64,000 bases of DNA from Kribbella sp. CA-293567 (lineage in GTDB: Bacteria > Actinomycetota > Actinomycetes > Propionibacteriales > Kribbellaceae): assembly GCF_027627575.1 (NCBI RefSeq), contig NZ_CP114065.1, positions 5,146,001-5,210,000 on the forward strand, read 5' to 3'. Shown one piece after another: positions 23,747-33,560 of this stretch. Position numbers and translations under genes: made by a program. The notes under the pieces are model-generated. The model did no database searches and was not told where the DNA came from. It worked only from the letters and a program-made list of their open reading frames with translations. The first letter of the stretch is position 1, and every line of letters begins with the position of its first letter.

Positions 23747-25948
23747 TCAAAAGATCCGCGCGTCGCTGAGATCGGGGTCTTGCAAGGTCGCGCCCTCGGT
23801 GTCCACGGTCGGAAGGAGCCGGTCCAGCCAGCGCGGCAGCCACCAACTGACTTCGCCCAGGAGTTGCAGAGCGGCCGGTACCAGCACCATGCGGACCAGG
23901 AGTGCGTCCACCAGGACGCCTACGGTCAGGGCCAGCCCGACCGACGCGACCATGGCGTCACCACCACTGAAGGCGAAGCCTGCGAACACCGACGCCATGA
24001 TGGCGGCTGCCGCGACCACGATCGGCGACGCTTGACCGAAGCCCCGCAGTACGGCGGCCCGGGTGTGCAGGCCCTGCCGATGCGCCTCGTGGATCCGGGA
24101 GACCAGGAACACCTGGTAGTCCATCGCCAGTCCGAACAGCACACCGACCACGATGAGCGGCATCAGACTTGCCAGCGGCCTTGCTTCGTCCAGACCGACG
24201 AGGCCACCGGCCCAACCCCACTGGAAGACCGCGACCGTCACTCCGATGCCTGCGGCAAGGGACAGCAGGAACCCGGCCGTCGCCAGCACCGGTACCGCGA
24301 TCGACCGGAAGACGAGCATCAGCAGGAGCAGCGAGAATCCCGCCACGCAGATCAGGTAGGTGACGAGACCCGACGAAAGCCGCGAGTCGACATCCACGTC
24401 GACGGCTGTCTGACCGGTGACCGAGACCTTCGCTCCCTGCGTGTCGGCCATTGCCGTGCGCAACGAGTTCACCAGCTCGCCGGTCCGCGCGTCGGCGGGA
24501 CCGTACTCGGGAGTGACCGCCAGGAAGGCGACTGCTCCGCTTTCGGCCGGCTGAGCCGGACTGACGTCGACGACTCCCGGGAGCGCCGCGACCTCCTCGG
24601 CGGTCGCTGTCGCGGTTGCGGCCGCCTCCGAGCCTTCGAACAGGACGATCAGCGGATTCTGTTCGCCGGCACCGAAAGCGTCGCTCACGATCTGGTACGC
24701 CGCGCGCTGGGAGCTGGCCGGGTCGGCGCCCCCCGGAGGATCGAGCTCGGTCTCCAGCGAGAGCGCCGGTACTGCGAGCGCGCCGATGGCGACCGTGGCG
24801 ATCAGCATGCTGAGGACAGGCCGATCGACCACCAGCAAGGCCCAGCGACGCAGGATGCCGAAACGGGGCTCCGTTTTGCTGGTCCTCTCGTCTACTACCA
24901 CCTTCTCCTCGCCGGCGACCGGGCGTTCTCTGCGCGGCAACGCCTTGTAGCCAAGGGTTTTCAGCACGGCCGGCACGACGGTGAGAGAAGCGACCACGGC
25001 CACGATCACAGCGAAGGCCGCACCCAGGCCCATCTCGGTGATGAACGAGATCTTCACGATCGCCAGTCCCGCCAAGGCAATCACCACGGTGGTTCCCGCC
25101 ACCAGCACGGAGGTGCCCGCAGTACCGGAGGCTCTGGCCACGGCAGCGTCGATACCGGCTCCCCGACGGAGCTCGTCGCGGAACCGCGACAGGATCAGGA
25201 GCGCGTAGTCGATGCCGACCGCGAGTCCCAGCATCAGCCCGAGGATCAGGGTCGTGGACTGGATGCCGTCACCGACCGACGACCAGGCGAGGACGCCGAT
25301 CATGCCGACCACGACCCCGGACAGGGCGGTCAGCAGGTTCGCGCCGGCCGCGGCCAGCGAGCCGAAGGTCAGCAGCAGGACGACGAACGCGACCACGACC
25401 CCGACCGCTTCGGTGATGCTGGCGATCTCGGGCGCACCGTCCTCGAGTGAGCCACCCAGTTCGATCGTGTATCCCGCTCCGGCCAGGTTCGCCGCGGCCT
25501 TGCGAAGGTCCTTCTCGACCGTCGCCTGCTCGGCCTCCAGCTCGACGGCGAGGGTGGCGACGGCCACCGAGCCGTCCTCCGACACGAACGGACGGCGCTC
25601 GTCGTACGGGTCCGAGGCGGACAGCACCCCCGGTACGTCGCCGGCGCGCGACACCAGGTCGGTGACCAGCTTCTTCACTCCGGGGTCGGCCAGCGACGTA
25701 CCGTCCGGCGCCTCGACGACCAGCATCAGCTCGCCGGACGCCGGACCCGCTGCGGCCGGGAACTCCTTTTCCATGGTGGCCAGCGCCGTGGTGGACTCGG
25801 CGCCGCCGATGCTGAACGGCGCATCGGAGAACTTCGCGCCGGTGATCGTCAGCACCGCGAAGACCGCGGTCACCACGATCCAGGCACCGGCGACCACGAG
25901 ACGGTGACCGGCGCTGAAGGCACCGACCCTGGACAAGAATCGAGACAT
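23747..25948 (-). CDS. MMPL/RND-type transporter
   Basis: Integral membrane exporter of 733 residues, MMPL/RND superfamily, proton-driven, probably for lipids or drugs. The first helix (LVVAGAWIVVTAVFAVLTI) is followed by a large extracytoplasmic domain, then five hydrophobic helices (AVGVVVAFVVLLLTFGSLAA and so on); this layout repeats in the second half. The GIDYALLILSRFRDEL and AMDYQVFLVSRIHEA motifs of this family are present in the two halves. A LuxR regulator and a kinase lie immediately upstream on the same strand, pointing to their control of this exporter. Complete, with no frame break. Confidence 0.95.
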   Translation of the reverse strand: MSRFLSRVGAFSAGHRLVVAGAWIVVTAVFAVLTITGAKFSDAPFSIGGAESTTALATMEKEFPAAAGPASGELMLVVEAPDGTSLADPGVKKLVTDLVSRAGDVPGVLSASDPYDERRPFVSEDGSVAVATLAVELEAEQATVEKDLRKAAANLAGAGYTIELGGSLEDGAPEIASITEAVGVVVAFVVLLLTFGSLAAAGANLLTALSGVVVGMIGVLAWSSVGDGIQSTTLILGLMLGLAVGIDYALLILSRFRDELRRGAGIDAAVARASGTAGTSVLVAGTTVVIALAGLAIVKISFITEMGLGAAFAVIVAVVASLTVVPAVLKTLGYKALPRRERPVAGEEKVVVDERTSKTEPRFGILRRWALLVVDRPVLSMLIATVAIGALAVPALSLETELDPPGGADPASSQRAAYQIVSDAFGAGEQNPLIVLFEGSEAAATATATAEEVAALPGVVDVSPAQPAESGAVAFLAVTPEYGPADARTGELVNSLRTAMADTQGAKVSVTGQTAVDVDVDSRLSSGLVTYLICVAGFSLLLLMLVFRSIAVPVLATAGFLLSLAAGIGVTVAVFQWGWAGGLVGLDEARPLASLMPLIVVGVLFGLAMDYQVFLVSRIHEAHRQGLHTRAAVLRGFGQASPIVVAAAAIMASVFAGFAFSGGDAMVASVGLALTVGVLVDALLVRMVLVPAALQLLGEVSWWLPRWLDRLLPTVDTEGATLQDPDLSDARIF

Positions 25949-26102
25949 GGGAACTCCTGGACGAAGGCCGTACGAAGGCCGCTGATGCGGCTCGATGCCT
26001 TACCTTCGGCCTCGCGGTGCTCGCCGGGCGTCGTCCAGCGGCGGTAGCGGCGTACCGCGAGCGCGGTATTTCTGGGCCGCTGAGCAGTGCTGCGGTGCTC
26101 GG

Positions 26103-26789
26103 TCAGTGCTGGTCGAGCAGGCCGGCCCGCAGCGCCGCGACGACGAGTTGGGACCGGTCCGAGACCTGCAGCTTGCTCATCGACCGGTTGACATGGGTCT
26201 TCGCCGTCATCGGCGAGATGAACAGATGCTCGGCGATGGCGTCGTTGCTCAGTCCGCGGGCAACCAGAGTCACCACCTCGCGCTCGCGCGACGTCAGCGA
26301 TGCGACCTTGCGAAGATCCTCCGGTGACGCCTGCTCGTGCACCTGCGGTTTGAGCGCAGTACGAGCCAGATGCCCGACGACGGTGTTGGTCGCAACGGCG
26401 GACAGCGACGCGTCTCCCGCCGCGACCCGAGTGACCGCCTGCAACAGTTCCTCGTGATCCGCGGACTTCCCGAGGAACCCGTTGGCCCCGGCCTTCAGCG
26501 CGGCGAGCACGTTCTGGTCGGTGTCGAAGGTGGTCAACACCAGAATGCCGATCCCGGCAGTAGCCGGGTCGGCACGCAACTGAACGATCGCGGCCACACC
26601 GTCGAGTACCGGCATCCGCAGATCCAGCAAGATGACATCGGGCAGCAGCGCTCGCGCCATACTGACCCCCCGCTGGCCGTCGGCCGCTTCGCCGACAACC
26701 TCGACTCCGTCGCCCGTCTCGAGCAGCGCGCGGATCCCGGAGCGGATCATCGCCTGATCGTCGACGATGAGTACGCGTACGACGCTCAT
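26103..26789 (-). CDS. LuxR/NarL-type response regulator
   Basis: Response regulator of 228 residues: receiver domain (1-120) with the acidic pocket near 10-11, phospho-acceptor Asp56 (VILLDLRMP) and Lys in the SADHEELLQ region, then a LuxR-type HTH (about 160-220, LTSREREVVTLVARGLSNDA). It acts as a transcription factor phosphorylated by the adjacent kinase, whose stop overlaps its start (ATGA). The MMPL exporter downstream is the likely regulon member. Confidence 0.95.
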   Translation of the reverse strand: MSVVRVLIVDDQAMIRSGIRALLETGDGVEVVGEAADGQRGVSMARALLPDVILLDLRMPVLDGVAAIVQLRADPATAGIGILVLTTFDTDQNVLAALKAGANGFLGKSADHEELLQAVTRVAAGDASLSAVATNTVVGHLARTALKPQVHEQASPEDLRKVASLTSREREVVTLVARGLSNDAIAEHLFISPMTAKTHVNRSMSKLQVSDRSQLVVAALRAGLLDQH

Positions 26790-27964
26790 CCGAGCGGCTC
26801 CTTCGTGGGTCGCGGGGCGGTGGCCGGGAGTTGGGCGGTCACCAGGAAGCCGTCCGCCTCCGGACCCGCCCGAAATGTACCGCCCAGCAGATGGACCCGT
26901 TCCTCCATGCCCACCAGTCCTAGTCCGAGTCCGCTACCACCAGCCGTCGCCGTCCCCTGCGCCGCCCGGGTGTTGCGGATCGACAGGGTGACGTAGCCGT
27001 TGACGGGAGCACTGGCGATGACCTCGGCGCTACCGTCGCCGTACCGCTGCGCATTGGTGAGAGCTTCTTGAAGCAGACGCTGGGCGGCGGTGCGCGCGAC
27101 TGGCGCCAGCGTCGACAGCTGCTCCAGCCCGTTGGTCTCGACTCGCAGCCCGATGCCCTCGAAACTCAGCAACAGGTCCTCGACCAGATCGGCACCGACC
27201 GGAGTGGACGGGACGAGCTCGGATTCGGAGGCCCGAAGGACGTTGAGAACGATTTGCAACTCCTCCAGTACCGACTGAGTCGCGACCTGAACGTCGTCGA
27301 GCGCCCGCTCGGCCACCTGCGGCGAACGCAGCAGGTTCGCTCTCGCGACGTTGGTGTGGACGCTGACCACCGCGAGGTGATGGGCGACGCTGTCGTGCAG
27401 CTCGCGGGCGATCCGCAGTCGTTCCTCGGCCACGTGCCGAGCCACTTCTTCCCGCCGCCGCTCAGTCTCCTGCCGACGCCGCCCGATTTCCGCGATCACG
27501 TACCGCCGCTGAGCCTGCACCCACTGCCCCACCCCGACCATCGCGACAGCGAGGGCTATCAACCCGAACGTGCCGCCGTTGCCGCCGTCCAGGCCGGTGA
27601 GGAACGTCGCGGCCATCACGGCCCCCGCGAACGCGATCCCGGCGGCGACCGCGTCGAAGCGTGGACGGCGCAATGCGAACAGGAACAACAACGCGCCAGC
27701 GACCGCCCACGACCCCCACGGAGCCGGATCACGCACGGTCTGAGCAGCCAGCAGCGCGGCCACCACCGCAGTCACGATCGACGCCCGCGTGGACAGCGCG
27801 AGACCGACCACTCCTAGACCAAGGGCGATCCACAAGCCGGCCGCACCGGCATCTTCGCCGACGACAGCGGACACCCCACCCACCATCAACGTCACCGCGG
27901 CCGTCAGCACGCCTGAAACCACCCAGGGATCCATCCGGCGTACCGACGACCGCGCCCATTCCAT
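26786..27964 (-). CDS. DesK/NarX-type sensor histidine kinase
   Basis: Membrane sensor kinase of 392 residues. Roughly five or six hydrophobic segments (residues about 10-120) are followed by HisKA_3 (IARELHDSVAHHLAVVSVH, phospho-His in ELHDSV) and a HATPase domain (SGLGLGLVGMEERV). It autophosphorylates and transfers to the adjacent LuxR regulator. The start is uncertain: ATG at 27964 has TGAGG adjacent; ATG at 27934 is an alternative. The signal is unknown. Confidence 0.92.
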   Translation of the reverse strand: MEWARSSVRRMDPWVVSGVLTAAVTLMVGGVSAVVGEDAGAAGLWIALGLGVVGLALSTRASIVTAVVAALLAAQTVRDPAPWGSWAVAGALLFLFALRRPRFDAVAAGIAFAGAVMAATFLTGLDGGNGGTFGLIALAVAMVGVGQWVQAQRRYVIAEIGRRRQETERRREEVARHVAEERLRIARELHDSVAHHLAVVSVHTNVARANLLRSPQVAERALDDVQVATQSVLEELQIVLNVLRASESELVPSTPVGADLVEDLLLSFEGIGLRVETNGLEQLSTLAPVARTAAQRLLQEALTNAQRYGDGSAEVIASAPVNGYVTLSIRNTRAAQGTATAGGSGLGLGLVGMEERVHLLGGTFRAGPEADGFLVTAQLPATAPRPTKEPLG

Positions 27965-28022
27965 CCTCAGACGATAGGCCAGCCGCAGCCTGCCGGCCGA
28001 CTGACCGCCACTGCCCCGACGG

Positions 28023-28385
28023 CTACTCCAGCCAAATGGTCTCGAAGCTCGAGCTCTCATGAATATGAATCGCCTCGTACCCATCGGGCCCGGTGGAGAA
28101 CTTGTGGGGTGTCTCAGCCGGCACCACGATGATCTGCCCTGCCCTACCGACGAACTGACTGTCCCCCACCGTGAAGAGCGCCGATCCCCGCCGGATCACG
28201 AAGGTCTCCGGGTAGTGATGCAGATGCAACCGCGGACCGACGCCTTCCTTGCTGGTCGACTCCAGAATCAGCGAGATTCCCACCCCACCAGGCAACTCGG
28301 TGTAGTCGTCGGTCCAGTCCTCGCCGTCCTCCCGGCCATCGGCCCGCCCGATCACCACAGCTTCGGAGTTCGCGATCTCACCCAT
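28023..28385 (-). CDS. Cupin-domain protein
   Basis: Small cupin of 120 residues. The two cupin motifs are RLHLHHYPETFVIRRGSALF (metal-binding His/His/Glu pattern) and AGQIIVVPAETPHKFSTG. Such single-domain cupins bind metal or act as small isomerases or dioxygenases. ATG at 28385 is favoured over the GTG two codons upstream because GAGGGGT precedes it. It lies between the kinase and the aldehyde dehydrogenase, divergent from the latter. Confidence 0.88.
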   Translation of the reverse strand: MGEIANSEAVVIGRADGREDGEDWTDDYTELPGGVGISLILESTSKEGVGPRLHLHHYPETFVIRRGSALFTVGDSQFVGRAGQIIVVPAETPHKFSTGPDGYEAIHIHESSSFETIWLE

Positions 28386-28600
28386 GGACACCCCTCAACG
28401 ACTCGGCGATTCGTCAACCTCACCAGTGTCGAACACGCCGACGCTCACCAGTACCCCTCGAGCCAAGAATCAATTGGTTGCCAACAGCATTCTCTCCCGG
28501 GTGAGAGACAAGGGCCGTCGAGCCGAACCTCGACCGGATTGGTCCGGGACCGAACGGGAACCGGGGACGCTGATTCCCCGCGCGTACCGGAGGTGTGACC

Positions 28601-29980
28601 GTGCTCGACGAACTGACCGGCCGGACGATCGAGATCTACGACCCGGCGAACGGCGACCTGGTCGGCGCGGTGTCGATCGCGACACCGACCGAGATCGACC
28701 GTGCAGTGGAGCGGGCCCAGCAGCGCAGTACCGACTGGGCCCGTACGCCGGCGGCCGACCGTGGCGCTGCCGTCCGGGCGGCCGCGGGGTTGCTCCGGGA
28801 ACATGCGGACGAGTTGGCCGAACTCAACCGCGCCGAGACCGGCAAGCCCTTCGACGAGGCGCGCGGCGGAGTACTGGCTGGTGTCGGCACTCTCGAGCAG
28901 TACGCCGAACTCGGGCCGGTGCACCGCGGTAGGACGCTACTCGGCAACTCCAACGCGACGGACCTGATGGTCCCCGAGCCCAGAGGTGTCGTCGTCGCGT
29001 TGACTCCCTGGAACGACCCGGTCGCCGTCGCCTGCGGTCTGCTCGGAGCAGCCCTGGTCACCGGCAACGTCGTGATCCACAAGCCGAGCGAGCGGTGTCC
29101 CCACACAGGTCGCCGGCTGGGTGAGCTGATGGCGGCGGCCTTGCCGGACGGCGTACTGACTACGTTGCTCGGTGATGGCGACGTCGGCGCGGAGCTGGCG
29201 GGCCGACCGGAGGCGAACGTGATCGCTCACGTCGGCAGCACGGCCACCGGACGATCGATCGCCAGAGCTGCGGCGGCAACGGGTGCAAAGGTCTTGCTGG
29301 AGAACGGCGGAAACGACCCGTTGATCGTGGACGAGGACGTGGATCCGGTCTGGGCAGCCGGCCAGGCGGCACTCGGCGCCTTCGCGAACTCGGGCCAGCT
29401 CTGCGTCGCCGTCGAGCGGATCTACGTGCACCGTGCGCTGGCAGACCGCTTCCTGGATGCTTTGGCGGCTGAGGCCAGTTCGCGACAGTTGGCGCCGCTG
29501 GTGGACCGCAGGCATCGCGAACTCGTTCACCGCCAGGTCGCGGCCGCGGTGAGCTCCGGTGCGACCGCCCTGACCGGCGGCGACCTCCCGTCCGGCCCTG
29601 GTGCGCACTACCCGGCCACAGTGCTCGCGGACTGTGGTCCTGAGCTCGAGGTGATGCAAGCGGAGACGTTCGGCCCGGTGGCGCCGGTAGCGGTCGTCGA
29701 CAGTTTCGACGAAGCGCTGCGGCTCGCGGCCACCGGCGAGTACGGGCTCGCAGCCTCCGTACTCACCGGCTCGATGACCAACGCGCAGCGTGCCTGGCGC
29801 GAGCTCCCTGTCGGCACGGTCAAGATCAACGCCGTCTTCGGTGGCGCGCCAGGCGGAGCCGCCCAGCCGCGCCGGGCGAGCGGATCAGGGTTCGGCTACG
29901 GCCCCGAACTGCTGGACGAGCTGACACAGGTCAAGGTGGTGCACTGGGAGGCGCCGCCAGTTGCCCCCGGCACCGTCTGA
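28601..29980 (+). CDS. Aldehyde dehydrogenase
   Basis: NAD(P)-dependent aldehyde dehydrogenase of 459 residues. Cofactor and catalytic residues are Asn138 in LTPWND, Lys161 (IHKPSE), Glu234 (LLENGGN) and the nucleophile Cys268 (NSGQLCVAVERIYV). GTG at 28601 is preferred because GGAGG lies 7 nt upstream; GTG at 28595 is too close to it. It probably oxidises aldehydes in central or amine metabolism; the substrate cannot be deduced. A plain standalone gene. Confidence 0.92.
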   Translation: MLDELTGRTIEIYDPANGDLVGAVSIATPTEIDRAVERAQQRSTDWARTPAADRGAAVRAAAGLLREHADELAELNRAETGKPFDEARGGVLAGVGTLEQYAELGPVHRGRTLLGNSNATDLMVPEPRGVVVALTPWNDPVAVACGLLGAALVTGNVVIHKPSERCPHTGRRLGELMAAALPDGVLTTLLGDGDVGAELAGRPEANVIAHVGSTATGRSIARAAAATGAKVLLENGGNDPLIVDEDVDPVWAAGQAALGAFANSGQLCVAVERIYVHRALADRFLDALAAEASSRQLAPLVDRRHRELVHRQVAAAVSSGATALTGGDLPSGPGAHYPATVLADCGPELEVMQAETFGPVAPVAVVDSFDEALRLAATGEYGLAASVLTGSMTNAQRAWRELPVGTVKINAVFGGAPGGAAQPRRASGSGFGYGPELLDELTQVKVVHWEAPPVAPGTV

Positions 29981-30064
29981 AGCCGGCCGGGCCACTCGCC
30001 GGCGCTTGCTTCTGCCGCCGGCGGGTACATTGGCCAGCATTTCGCCCATCGAGCTGGAGGATTC

Positions 30065-30382
30065 ATGCGCCTGATCGCACTTGGTGCCCTGTCCCTGCTG
30101 GCTACGGCTGGCGCCGTAGCCGTGCCCGTCACGACCGCCCAGGCCGCCCCGGCCGCCGTTGCCGCGATCGACTGCGAGATCTGGCGCTCGACCGGCGCGG
30201 GCCTGACCGCGTTCGGCCGGTGCGTGGAGGCCAACGGGTACCCGCGCTTCCAGGTGAAGTTCCGCTGCGCGAACGGCACCAACGTCTACTCACCGATCGT
30301 GCGCCTCGGTCAGACCACCTGGGCGAGCTGCACGGCCTCCCAGGGCGGCACCGGCACGATCTCGATCCTCGGCAAGAACTGA
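30065..30382 (+). CDS. Small secreted protein
   Basis: Protein of 105 residues with an N-terminal signal peptide (about 1-27, ALGALSLLATAGAVAVPVTT, AQA cleavage pattern). The mature part has three or four Cys (DCEIWRSTG, GRCVEANGY, KFRCANGT, ASCTASQ), consistent with disulfides in an extracellular protein. Function unknown. GAGCTGGAGG precedes the ATG. A strong bidirectional terminator follows. Confidence 0.72.
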   Translation: MRLIALGALSLLATAGAVAVPVTTAQAAPAAVAAIDCEIWRSTGAGLTAFGRCVEANGYPRFQVKFRCANGTNVYSPIVRLGQTTWASCTASQGGTGTISILGKN

Positions 30383-30388
30383 CCGCCC

Positions 30389-30423
30389 GGCCGCCTCGCC
30401 TGCAGACGCCAGGCGAGGCGGCC
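30389..30423. terminator. Bidirectional hairpin terminator
   Basis: Perfect 14-bp stem GGCCGCCTCGCCTG/CAGGCGAGGCGGCC with a 7-nt loop, placed between the secreted-protein gene (plus) and the M23 peptidase gene (minus). Confidence 0.85.
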
Positions 30424-30429
30424 ACCGGT

Positions 30430-31542
30430 TCAGCTGAAGCGGTTGTAGATCGCCTGCCCGGGGTACGCCGTGACGCCCAGCCGGGTCGCATAGCCGCCGT
30501 ACTGCGCGCCGCCGTGGTAGAAGGTCCAGCCACCGATCCCCCGGCCGTGCAGGTTGGTGTACTGGCCGTTCATGTTGGCGTCATAGGTCCGCAGACCCCA
30601 GTGAACATGGGCGCCGCTGGCCGCTCCTCCGGCGCAGAGATCGACGCCGATGGTGCCGAGGTAGGCGCTGCGGCCGACCGCGGTTCCGTTGTAGTACGTC
30701 GCGCCGTGCATGTGGTAGTAGTCCGTCGAGAACCCGTTCGGGTGAATCACCCGGGTCCAGCCACCACCCGCGCCGCACATCGAGGTCGCGGTACCGGAGC
30801 CCGAGGAGCGGACGATGCCGCTCGCGTTGCCGCCGGAGAAGTCCATGCTGCTCCAGGGACCGGAGCCGCCGTCCCAGGCGTGCGGGCCGCCGGACATCGT
30901 CATGTAGTAGTCCGGCATCCAGGGCAGCAGTAGGCCGGTCGCGGCGAGGGTGCCGTTCGTGGCCGTCGCCTTCTTCTCCGCGAACGCCTTCAGGTTGCCG
31001 CGTTCGGCGGCCGGTACGAGCGGAGAGGTCGCCACGAAACCGGCGAACTCCTGGTCGCCTTCGAGGCCGGTCACCCAGCGCCCGTTCACGTGCCGAGCGA
31101 CGAACAACCATCCCTGGGGAGCGGCGTGCTCAACGGTGGCCGCCTCGATGTAGGCGACTCCTCGAGCCCAGCCGGCGATTGCCGACCTGACGTCGACCAC
31201 CACCTCCCGCTTGGCGTCAGCCAGCCGGGCAACAGCCTGCGCGGCGGTCGCGCCGCGAGTCTCAGCGCTCTGGGCGAGGGCGTCAGCAGCCACCGCCTGA
31301 GCCAGAGCGCGGGTCGACTGGTCGGACAGCGTCCGCTGGGCCGATCGCAGAGTGACGGGCAGTACGCCGGTCGCTTCGGCGGCGACCGCTGAGGTTCCGG
31401 CAGTTGGAGCGCCTGGAGGTGCCGGCGCGGCTTCGGCAGCGGTGGTCAGGCTGGTCGCGAGCGCCAAGCCCAAGCCGGCTTTCAGCAACAAGCCAGGGCG
31501 GACAGGACTGGGCAGACGGAGCTGGAGCAGAGATTTGCGCAT
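30430..31542 (-). CDS. Secreted M23 family metallopeptidase (LasA/lysostaphin-like)
   Basis: Exported zinc peptidase of 370 residues acting on peptidoglycan or secreted proteins. Signal peptide (about 20-50, LKAGLGLALATSLTTAAEA), a proregion of roughly 130 residues, then an M23 domain. Ligands expected are His/Asp in GGPHAWDGGSGPWSSMDFSG, a central YYHMHG and HVHWGL near residues 312-314. The fold matches the LasA type with GG-X-H rather than HGxD. ATG at 31542 is chosen; a longer reading is possible. It has no lysis role in the prophages that I can tell. Confidence 0.85.
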   Translation of the reverse strand: MRKSLLQLRLPSPVRPGLLLKAGLGLALATSLTTAAEAAPAPPGAPTAGTSAVAAEATGVLPVTLRSAQRTLSDQSTRALAQAVAADALAQSAETRGATAAQAVARLADAKREVVVDVRSAIAGWARGVAYIEAATVEHAAPQGWLFVARHVNGRWVTGLEGDQEFAGFVATSPLVPAAERGNLKAFAEKKATATNGTLAATGLLLPWMPDYYMTMSGGPHAWDGGSGPWSSMDFSGGNASGIVRSSGSGTATSMCGAGGGWTRVIHPNGFSTDYYHMHGATYYNGTAVGRSAYLGTIGVDLCAGGAASGAHVHWGLRTYDANMNGQYTNLHGRGIGGWTFYHGGAQYGGYATRLGVTAYPGQAIYNRFS

Positions 31543-31686
31543 GGGCGGAGCCAATCTCGTGAGGCGGGACGCTCGCACGGCGACGAGCACACCTACGGTT
31601 CTGCCCGACAGTTACCACCGCGAAACTCTCCGTATCGGTAATTTCTTCACAGACAACTGGGGTCGGGCCAATGGGAAGCTTCGGGG

Positions 31687-32424
31687 ATGGGGCGGGAACA
31701 GGAATCGAGCCTGCGGGCAGAAGCGGGCATGCACCGACTCCGCCTCGGCACCGCCGATGACGAACCGCTCGAGGTCGTCCCTGCCGAATCGCCGCCCGAC
31801 CGGGACCAACATCAGCTCGCTCAGCCGCCCGGCTCGAGCACGCTCCGGCGTACCGAGGCAGCGGCCGATCCCGAGCCGCCGCTTCAGCTTGGCGAGACCC
31901 CCGAGGACTTCGCCCGGCTGTTCGACCGGTACGCGACCCGCATCCACCGGTACGTCGCCCGCCGGCTCAGCAGAACCGAGGCGGACGACCTGGTCGGCCA
32001 GACCTTCCTGATCGCCTTCGAACGCCGGCACCGGTACGCCGACTCCCCAACCGGCGCGCTCCCCCTGCTCTACGGGATCGCGACCAACCTGATCCACCGC
32101 AAGCGCCGCGACGAGGTCCGCCAGTACCGCGCCTACGCCCGCTCCGAACCAGCCGGTACCGACCAGTACGACGACCCGCTCGCCACTGAGGTCGCCGCGC
32201 GCGTCGACGCCGCCACGGCCAACCGGCTCCTCACCGGCGTCCTGGCCGGCCTCAACCAGGGCGAGCGGGACGTCCTGCTGCTCTACGCCTGGGAAGACCT
32301 CAGCTACACCGAGATCGCCGAGGCCCTGAAACTACCGATCGGGACCGTCAGCTCCCGCCTGTACCGAGCCCGTCGAGCACTCCGCTCCGCGCTCGGCTCC
32401 GACTTCGAGGGGAACCAGTCATGA
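31687..32424 (+). CDS. ECF-type RNA polymerase sigma factor
   Basis: Group IV sigma factor of about 245 residues as read. The conserved part begins near residue 72. Region 2 is DFARLFDRYATRIHRYVARR with the DDLVGQTFLIAFER recognition stretch; region 4 is GERDVLLLYAWEDLSYTEIA and LPIGTVSSRLYRARRAL. The N-terminal 70 residues are atypical, so the true start may be ATG at 31729 or later. Its stop overlaps the next gene (ATGA), the usual sigma/CU044_5270 arrangement. Confidence 0.88.
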   Translation: MGREQESSLRAEAGMHRLRLGTADDEPLEVVPAESPPDRDQHQLAQPPGSSTLRRTEAAADPEPPLQLGETPEDFARLFDRYATRIHRYVARRLSRTEADDLVGQTFLIAFERRHRYADSPTGALPLLYGIATNLIHRKRRDEVRQYRAYARSEPAGTDQYDDPLATEVAARVDAATANRLLTGVLAGLNQGERDVLLLYAWEDLSYTEIAEALKLPIGTVSSRLYRARRALRSALGSDFEGNQS

Positions 32425-33494
32425 CCGAGATCGACCTGCTCAAGCGCGTCCGCGCCGACGAACCGGACGCCGACCCACTCGTCCTGGCTCGCGCCCGTCA
32501 GCGCCTGCTCACCGCCGGCCCGGTACGCCGCCGCGCACCGCGAGCGCGCCTGCTCATCGCAGGCGGCCTCGCGCTGACCCTGGCCGGCGCCTTCCTGGTC
32601 CGAGACGTGGTCAGCCACGACGGCAGCGCCGTACCGGGTGCGGTGGCCGACGCCGGTACTGTCCTGGCCGACGCCGCCGCCAAGTCACAGGCCGCCCCCA
32701 ACGCGTCGGTCGGGCCGGGAGAGTTCTACCTGGTGACGATGCGGCGAAGCTTCGCCCACACGTACGGTCCCAAGAAGCAGTATCGGGCGACGAGCCAGCT
32801 GATGGTCGAGTCCTGGATTCCCGCCGACCCGAGCCGCGGGTACCTGCAACGGAACCATGACTTCCTCAAGGTGGACTACGCGAACGCCGAGTCGAAGGCC
32901 GCGGCGCGCAAGTACGCGCCGTACCTGCTGACCAAGCCGAAGACCCACCTCGTCCGCGTCAACTGCAAGGGCTTCCGCCTCGATCTGCGAATCCCGCGCG
33001 AGGTCCTCGACGAACCGTGCACAGGTGACTGGAGCCGGCCGACCCCAGCCTTCCTCGCCCGGCAGCCGCGTGACCCCGACAAGCTGCTCGCAGTACTGCG
33101 TACCTACACCCCGCCGGCTGTACGCAAGGAAAACTGGTCCGACCGGGTTCGAGCGGACCACATCCCGCTGGACCAGCGGGCCTTCAGCCGTATCGGCAGT
33201 GTCCTGCAATCAGGGATCGTCCCGCCCGACCTCCGAGCGGCCCTGTACCAGGCAGCGCGGAAGATCCCGGGCATCCAGTTAATCGAGAACGTGGAAACCC
33301 TGGACGGCCGACGCGCCCAAGCCATCGGCTACACCTCCGAGGGCCAGCGCTTCGACATCCTGATCGACCCCACCACCGGCCAAGGCATCGGCTCCCGCCT
33401 CATCGACCCGCGAACCGGCAACGGCCCCGAGACCGTCTACATGGCCTTCTCCTACACCACCCGCGTCACCTCGACGCCGGCGCCGCAGAGGTAG
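32421..33494 (+). CDS. CU044_5270 family protein (putative sigma-factor partner)
   Basis: Protein of 357 residues, actinobacterial CU044_5270 family. An N-terminal cytoplasmic part (1-40) is followed by one transmembrane segment (about 44-65, LLIAGGLALTLAGAFLVRDV) and an extracytoplasmic beta-rich domain. These proteins are encoded directly after ECF sigma genes and are thought to act as membrane anchors or sensors in place of an anti-sigma factor; this is inference from the family. Start overlaps the sigma stop by 4 bp. Confidence 0.85.
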   Translation: MTEIDLLKRVRADEPDADPLVLARARQRLLTAGPVRRRAPRARLLIAGGLALTLAGAFLVRDVVSHDGSAVPGAVADAGTVLADAAAKSQAAPNASVGPGEFYLVTMRRSFAHTYGPKKQYRATSQLMVESWIPADPSRGYLQRNHDFLKVDYANAESKAAARKYAPYLLTKPKTHLVRVNCKGFRLDLRIPREVLDEPCTGDWSRPTPAFLARQPRDPDKLLAVLRTYTPPAVRKENWSDRVRADHIPLDQRAFSRIGSVLQSGIVPPDLRAALYQAARKIPGIQLIENVETLDGRRAQAIGYTSEGQRFDILIDPTTGQGIGSRLIDPRTGNGPETVYMAFSYTTRVTSTPAPQR

Positions 33495-33560
33495 CTGCGC
33501 AGATCGGGGTCAGCGTGAATCCACGTGACACTGTCCGTGAGGTTTGTAGATCATGGCCGA

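Noticed and set aside
23522..25450. A 642-codon plus-strand frame
   Set aside because: Antisense shadow across the PI-PLC 5' end and the MMPL gene; no ribosome-binding site or domain.
30430..31542. M23 peptidase as a phage lysin
   Set aside because: It has a signal peptide and proregion, is flanked by host genes and lies 10 kb from either prophage.
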